The notes below the pieces were generated by a model. That model ran no database searches, had not been told where the DNA came from, and was given only the letters and a program-made list of their open reading frames with translations. DNA of 9,716 nucleotides, taken from Bacilli bacterium. Its GTDB lineage: Bacteria; Bacillota_I; Bacilli_A; RF39; UBA660. The position numbers and the translations under genes are program-made. Position 1 is the first letter of the stretch, and each line of letters starts with the position of its first letter. Where the stretch lies: NCBI GenBank assembly GCA_024698845.1, contig JAILQR010000105.1, positions 1-9,716 of the forward strand, read 5' to 3'. Shown here one piece after another: positions 5,645 to 9,716 of this stretch.

Positions 5645-7648
5645 ATGAATCCATCAGAGAGAATTAAGGAACTTGTAAAAATATTAAATCAAGCAAATCA
5701 TGATTATTATGTTTTAGATGAATCTAAAATTACTGATCAAGAATTCGATAAATTGCTTCGTGAATTAATTGTGCTAGAAGAAAAGTATCCAGAATATGTT
5801 TTAGAAGATAGTCCAACAAAAAGAGTTGGTGGAGAAGTTGTTAGCAAGTTTAACAAAATTACTCATAATATTCCAATGCTTTCACTTCCAAATGTGTTTA
5901 ACGAAGATGAAGTAAAAGAATTTGCTGAAAGAATTGAAAAGGAAATAACAAATCCAAAATACGTTTGTGAATATAAAATCGATGGTTTAAGTGTTTCCTT
6001 AAAATACGTTAATGGTTTACTAGTAAGTGGTGCAACACGTGGTGATGGTCAAGTTGGCGAAGATATTACCCACAACGTAAAGACTATTAAATCTATTCCA
6101 CTAAAGCTTAATAAACAAATTGATATTGAAGTTCGTGGTGAAATATACATGAGCAAGGAAACTCTAAAAAAGATTAATGAAGAAAGAGTTTTAAATGGAG
6201 ATACTCCACTACAAAATGTTAGAAATGCTGCAGCAGGTAGTGTAAGACAACTTGATTCTAAAATAGCAGCTAAAAGAAATCTTGAAGCTTGGATTTATCA
6301 CTTACCTAATCCTGAGGACTATGGCATAAAAACTCATCATGAAGCTTTAGCCTTCATGAAAGAGTTAGGTTTTCGAACTAATCCAAATAATAAACTTGTT
6401 TCAAACAAAAATGAAATTATAGAATATATAAATGAAGCTGCAACAAAAAGAGATGACTTACCATATGAAATAGACGGTATTGTTATTAAATTAGATGATT
6501 TAGAAATGCAAAAGAAAATGGGATATACATCTAAATATCCTAGATGGGCAACTGCATATAAATTTCCAGCTCAAGAAGTGTTAACTAAGTTAACTGATAT
6601 TATTTTTACCGTTGGAAGAACCGGTCAAATAACTCCAAATGCAGTTTTAGATCCTGTTATAGTTATGGGTTCAACTATATCAAGAGCAACTCTTCATAAT
6701 GAAGACTATGTAATTATGAAAGATTTAAAAATAGGTGATACTGTATCAATTCATAAAGCTGGTGATGTTATACCAGAAGTAGTTGAAGCTAAAACTGAAA
6801 GAAGAGATGGTTCTGAAAAACCATTTGTAATGATAGATAAATGTCCTATATGTGAAACTAAACTTATAAAAAAAGAAGGACAAGTTGATTACTATTGTCC
6901 GAATACAAATTGCCCTGCAAGATCAATTGAAAAATTTATTCACTTTGCATCTAAGGGAGCTATGGATATAGATGGCCTAGGTGATGAAATTATAGAAGAT
7001 TTCTATAATTTAAATATCATAAAATCATACACAGATTTCTTTAAATTGTTTAATCATAAAGAAGAGATTATGAATCTAGAAGGATATGGTCTTAAAAAGA
7101 TAACTAATATCTTAGATTCTGTAGAAAATGCTAAACATAGTAGCTTAGATAGATTATTATTTGGTCTTGGTATTGAAGGAGTAGGTGCTAAAACAGCTAA
7201 GATAATAGCAGAGCATTATCCTGATATTAGACTTTTATATAATGTTAGTATTGAAGACTTATCAAATATAAAGGACATTGGTCCAATACTAGCAAATAAT
7301 ATTTATAATTATTTCCAAGATAATGAAAACAGAAAATTAATCGAAGAATTAATAGATTTAGGAGTTAATACTACTTATACACTTAATAAAACTAAATATA
7401 ATGAACAAGTAACAAGTAAAAAGATTGTTATAACAGGAACTTTATCTGTAGCATCAAGACCATTTATTAAAGAATTACTTGAATCATTTGGTGGCGTTGT
7501 AGTAGAAAGTGTTAGTAAGAAAACTGACTTAGTTTTAGTTGGAGAAAATCCTGGAAGTAAATATGAAAAGGCAAAAGAATTAGGTATAAAAATACTAGAT
7601 GATAATGAAGTTACAAAACTAATTAATGAGCTAAAAAGTGAGTACTAA
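5645..7648 (+). CDS. ligA: NAD-dependent DNA ligase LigA
   Basis: LigA seals nicks with 3'-OH and 5'-phosphate ends using NAD+ and is needed for Okazaki fragment joining and repair. At 667 aa it is full length (B. subtilis LigA is about 668). Domain order: Ia NMN-binding helices with NHDYY (18-22); adenylation domain with catalytic Lys111 in KIDG (111-114), TRGDGQVGEDIT (131-142), EVRGEI (162-167) and YEIDGIVIK (274-282); OB fold with GRTGQITP (324-331) and KAGDVIPEVV (371-380); four-cysteine zinc finger Cys400/403/418/423; helix-hairpin-helix region about 435-575; BRCT domain about 590-667 (KKIVITGTL, FGG, GSKYEKA). One oddity is NVRNAAAG at 191-198, where the family almost always has NPRNAAAG. 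ATG 5645 is preferred over GTG 5636, which lies in the ribosome site. It is the last gene of the pcrA unit, 16 nt after the nucleotidyltransferase. Confidence 0.97.
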   Translation: MNPSERIKELVKILNQANHDYYVLDESKITDQEFDKLLRELIVLEEKYPEYVLEDSPTKRVGGEVVSKFNKITHNIPMLSLPNVFNEDEVKEFAERIEKEITNPKYVCEYKIDGLSVSLKYVNGLLVSGATRGDGQVGEDITHNVKTIKSIPLKLNKQIDIEVRGEIYMSKETLKKINEERVLNGDTPLQNVRNAAAGSVRQLDSKIAAKRNLEAWIYHLPNPEDYGIKTHHEALAFMKELGFRTNPNNKLVSNKNEIIEYINEAATKRDDLPYEIDGIVIKLDDLEMQKKMGYTSKYPRWATAYKFPAQEVLTKLTDIIFTVGRTGQITPNAVLDPVIVMGSTISRATLHNEDYVIMKDLKIGDTVSIHKAGDVIPEVVEAKTERRDGSEKPFVMIDKCPICETKLIKKEGQVDYYCPNTNCPARSIEKFIHFASKGAMDIDGLGDEIIEDFYNLNIIKSYTDFFKLFNHKEEIMNLEGYGLKKITNILDSVENAKHSSLDRLLFGLGIEGVGAKTAKIIAEHYPDIRLLYNVSIEDLSNIKDIGPILANNIYNYFQDNENRKLIEELIDLGVNTTYTLNKTKYNEQVTSKKIVITGTLSVASRPFIKELLESFGGVVVESVSKKTDLVLVGENPGSKYEKAKELGIKILDDNEVTKLINELKSEY

Positions 7649-7660
7649 TCTCACTTTTTA
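7632..7660 (+). terminator. Hairpin terminator overlapping the end of ligA
   Basis: TAAAAAGTGAG (7632-7642) pairs perfectly with CTCACTTTTTA (7650-7660) around the loop TACTAAT, which contains the ligA stop codon TAA (7646-7648). The A-run on the left and T-run on the right make it a potential terminator on either strand. No minus-strand gene is seen nearby. Confidence 0.85.
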
Positions 7661-7671
7661 ATTTGCATATC

Positions 7672-7683
7672 ATAATTGATTAT
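7672..7683. promoter_or_regulatory. Short palindrome over a -35 box, weak candidate operator
   Basis: ATAAT-TG-ATTAT is symmetric around its two central bases and covers the -35 box (7676-7681) of the promoter ahead of the sensor genes. It consists almost wholly of A and T, so chance is a serious alternative. Confidence 0.2.
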
Positions 7684-7704
7684 AAAGTAAAAATGTAGTA
7701 TAAT
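7676..7704 (+). promoter_or_regulatory. Sigma-A-type promoter of the membrane protein and sensor genes
   Basis: TTGATT (7676-7681), a 17-base spacer and a perfect TATAAT (7699-7704) form a strong promoter. The start is expected near 7711, about 24 bases before the ATG at 7735. It directly follows the ligA terminator, so the two genes downstream form their own unit. Confidence 0.82.
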
Positions 7705-7722
7705 TAACATACCTAAAAAAAT

Positions 7723-7728
7723 GAGGTG
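7723..7728 (+). promoter_or_regulatory. Ribosome binding site GAGGTG that fixes the start at 7735
   Basis: GAGGTG (7723-7728) is 6 bases before the ATG at 7735. The in-frame GTG at 7726 lies inside the site, so the start is set at 7735. Confidence 0.65.
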
Positions 7729-7734
7729 TTTGAT

Positions 7735-8193
7735 ATGAAAAAATTATGGAGAGATAACAAAATATTAGTAATTCTAGGTGGAATTTTAGTACTTTGTTTT
7801 ATAGCTATTTTAGTTATAGTTCTAACATATTTCGTTGGAACAAGAAAATCTGTTTATGGAGATCGTTTCACTAATATGAAAACTCACATAAAAGATAAAG
7901 AACAAGATGCATATGTAAAAGCACTTGAAGAAAATCCTAACGTACAAAAAGTTAGATTCAGAGTTTCTAATAAAACTTTATATATAAGTGTAACATTTAA
8001 AGCTGATGTTCCTTTAGATGATGCTAAGAAAATTACAGAAGATTCTCTAGCATTATTTAGTGATAAAATTAAAGAAACATACGATATTAACTTCACAATT
8101 AATATTGGAGACTTAACTTTAATGGGAGCTCGCAACTCATCAGGTAATGGATTATTTTGGAATAACAACACACCAGTTACACAATCTAACTAG
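7735..8193 (+). CDS. Small single-pass membrane protein of unknown function
   Basis: This 152-aa protein starts with MKKLWRDNK and then has one long hydrophobic segment (about 9-34). The charge pattern suggests the N-terminus is inside and residues from about 36 to the end lie outside the membrane. The outer part (about 60-125) reads as strand, strand, helix, strand: VQKVRFRVSNKT and LYISVTFKA, then LDDAKKITEDSLALFSDKI, then YDINFTINIG. This would suit a small alpha-beta domain. The tail from about 132 is rich in Asn, Gly, Ser and Thr and probably flexible. I do not recognise a family. It shares a promoter with the tandem flytrap sensor that starts 14 nt after its stop, so it may assist that protein, but nothing in the sequence proves it. 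There is no lipobox cysteine, so it is not a lipoprotein; Cys21 lies within the hydrophobic segment. Confidence 0.88.
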   Translation: MKKLWRDNKILVILGGILVLCFIAILVIVLTYFVGTRKSVYGDRFTNMKTHIKDKEQDAYVKALEENPNVQKVRFRVSNKTLYISVTFKADVPLDDAKKITEDSLALFSDKIKETYDINFTINIGDLTLMGARNSSGNGLFWNNNTPVTQSN

Positions 8194-8207
8194 GAGTAGT
8201 GATATAT

Positions 8208-9716
8208 ATGAAAGATAAGAAGAAATTATATATAGTATCAGGAATTATAGCATTCATCGTTATTGCTATAATTTTTGTGTTATTTATTAATGATAAAAAT
8301 AAATTAACAAGAAGTGAAAAGAACTGGATTAACGATAATATGAATGTGGTTCAAAATATTCATGTTGTTAATAATGTTAATGTGTTTGGTGATAATGGTA
8401 CCGGAGTATTCTATGATTTTATCCAAGACTTACAAACAGAATACCGTCTAGAAATTAATCCTGTAACATTCTTATATGGTGAAACTGCAACAGGAAATGC
8501 ATTTAATGCAGGTCCAGTTATTGGTAAGGATGCAACAGTGTTTTATGAAGATCACTATGCTATAGTTGGAAAAGATAAAGCTATTCACACATCTTCATCT
8601 GATTTTATTCAAAGTGAAATAGGAGTTCTTGCCTTAGATTCTGAATATTTAAAGATGGTATTACCTAACTATAATTTTAAAGTTTATGAATCAACAGATA
8701 AGTTATTTGAAGGTCTAAAAAATGGTGATGTATCACTTATTATGATATCAGTACTAAGAGATATTGATAAAGTAATTGAAAACGATTTCTATGTTAATTA
8801 TCATTTCAGTGACGTTAAATATTACTATTATTTTGATGGTGCTGAAAATAATGAATTAGCTTCAATTGTTAAAAAGTATTTTAATAATTGGAAAGATAAA
8901 TATTTCACAGAAGTATTTAATTCAAATGAATTTGTAACCATTACAAATGCATTGGGATTATCAGAAGCAGATATTAGTGATATTCTTGCTAAAACATATA
9001 ATTACGGATTTATTAATCAAAATCCATATGAAGTAATTACTGGTGGTAACTTCGGCGGTATATCAGCAGTATACTTAAAAGAGTTTTCTAAATTCTCTGG
9101 TGTAGATTTTAAATTCAATAAGTATAGTTCATTTTCTAAATTTATTGATGCTATTGGAAAACAAGATATAGATATTTATTTAAACTTCTATACATTTGAT
9201 GATAAATTCCAAACAACATATACACCTCAAGGAATAAACTTTGATATTATTGCTCCTGTTAAAGAAAAAATAACAATTGGAAGTTTAAATACACCAAATG
9301 AAATAACTGTATATACTCAAAAATCTAGTAAGATTGCTAGTTATTTAGCAAACAATTCAAACTATAAAATAGAGTATTTTGAAACTTTAAAAGAAATGAA
9401 TAGACTTGCTAAAAAAGGTAAAATAATTGCTCTTGATACAGAAGTATTTAATTACTTCCATAAAAATAAATTAAGAAATTATGAGAGTAGATTACATATG
9501 AGTATAAATGAGTCTTACTCATTTAAAACTAATACAAATAATAAATTTGATAAATTATTATCTGCGTATATTTCTACATTAGATCCAAATATTATTAAAT
9601 ATACTGGTATCTATAATCATAATCAAACAGTATTAAAAGGAGAAATTCTTGCGAAGATTGCTCAATATATTTTATTAATATTATCATTACTTGGATTATT
9701 TATGGCATTATTTTAT
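8208..9716 (+). CDS. Transmembrane sensor with tandem Venus-flytrap domains (3' truncated)
   Basis: An open frame runs from ATG 8208 to the window edge (503 codons, no stop). KDKKK and a membrane helix (about 7-27) anchor it with the N-terminus inside. Residues 33-235 and about 240-470 look like two bacterial solute-binding family 3 domains in series. The first opens with LTRSEKNWINDN, matching the LTpeEkaWl entry of BvgS-type flytraps, then GTGVFYDFIQDL. The second has NPYEVITGGNFGGISAVYLKE-type architecture (272-292). A second membrane helix begins at about 484. This is the sensory half of a two-pass receptor; the output (kinase, GGDEF, EAL or other) is outside the window. The Arg that binds amino-acid ligands in this family (t..R motif) is not evident at its usual place in the second domain (YTFDDKFQTTYTP, 328-340), so the ligand may differ. 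AGGAG at 8192-8196 overlaps the previous stop, 11 nt before ATG. Confidence 0.87.
   Translation, partial: MKDKKKLYIVSGIIAFIVIAIIFVLFINDKNKLTRSEKNWINDNMNVVQNIHVVNNVNVFGDNGTGVFYDFIQDLQTEYRLEINPVTFLYGETATGNAFNAGPVIGKDATVFYEDHYAIVGKDKAIHTSSSDFIQSEIGVLALDSEYLKMVLPNYNFKVYESTDKLFEGLKNGDVSLIMISVLRDIDKVIENDFYVNYHFSDVKYYYYFDGAENNELASIVKKYFNNWKDKYFTEVFNSNEFVTITNALGLSEADISDILAKTYNYGFINQNPYEVITGGNFGGISAVYLKEFSKFSGVDFKFNKYSSFSKFIDAIGKQDIDIYLNFYTFDDKFQTTYTPQGINFDIIAPVKEKITIGSLNTPNEITVYTQKSSKIASYLANNSNYKIEYFETLKEMNRLAKKGKIIALDTEVFNYFHKNKLRNYESRLHMSINESYSFKTNTNNKFDKLLSAYISTLDPNIIKYTGIYNHNQTVLKGEILAKIAQYILLILSLLGLFMALFY

Noticed and set aside
7884..8171. Minus-strand open frame of 95 codons
   Set aside because: It is antisense to the small membrane protein gene, which has its own promoter and ribosome site; the antisense frame has neither.
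198..9716. Mycoplasma-type genetic code with TGA as tryptophan
   Set aside because: All genes read full length without any in-frame TGA, and conserved tryptophans, as in the nucleotidyltransferase and LigA, use TGG.
1..9716. Mobile elements, CRISPR arrays, tRNA or rRNA genes
   Set aside because: No transposase or integrase motifs, terminal inverted repeats, spaced repeat arrays, or tRNA or rRNA-like conserved stretches were seen; intergenic spaces are too short to hold most of these.

Overview
The window is very AT-rich (about 70% A+T or more, judged by eye) and reads as a low-GC Gram-positive chromosome of the Bacilli/Mollicutes type. Evidence: strong AGGAGG-like ribosome sites, sigma-A-type promoters (TTGACA/TATAAT family), short U-tailed terminators, and a PcrA and NAD-dependent LigA of Firmicutes type lying close together. 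Tryptophan is encoded by TGG wherever I checked, and no gene needs TGA as a sense codon, so the genetic code looks like table 11. An uncultured gut Bacilli lineage such as RF39 would fit, but that is inference.

Layout. Positions 1-32 hold the first ten codons of a minus-strand gene with a secretion or membrane-type N-terminus. It is divergent from everything else. A 165-bp intergenic region carries a good plus-strand promoter (143-171) overlapping an inverted repeat. This drives a tight three-gene unit (198-1478, 1489-2277, 2280-2567) of proteins I cannot assign. The first is a long coiled-coil, acidic protein with short helical repeats at its C-terminus. The second is a soluble 262-aa protein. 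The third is a 95-aa protein whose second half looks like mTERF-type repeats. The unit ends at a perfect hairpin terminator overlapping the last stop codon.

The second unit starts at an extended -10 promoter (2612-2620). It contains pcrA (2645-4735), a sugar-nucleotidyltransferase-like gene (4741-5628) and ligA (5645-7648), with gaps of only 5 and 16 nt. It ends in a hairpin that overlaps the ligA stop. PcrA unwinds DNA in repair and replication and LigA seals nicks. The nucleotidyltransferase between them has no obvious role in that pathway.

The third unit starts at a consensus-like promoter (7676-7704). It encodes a small single-pass membrane protein (7735-8193) and then a large membrane sensor that runs off the window (8208 onward). 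The visible 503 residues of the sensor are a membrane anchor, two Venus-flytrap solute-binding-like domains in tandem, and the start of a second membrane helix. This is the sensory half of a transmembrane signalling protein; its output domain lies beyond the window.

The least described content is the three-gene unit at 198-2567. The pcrA-ligA block is ordinary housekeeping apart from its inserted middle gene. No RNA genes, mobile elements or CRISPR arrays were seen, and no stretch longer than about 170 bases lacks a gene.
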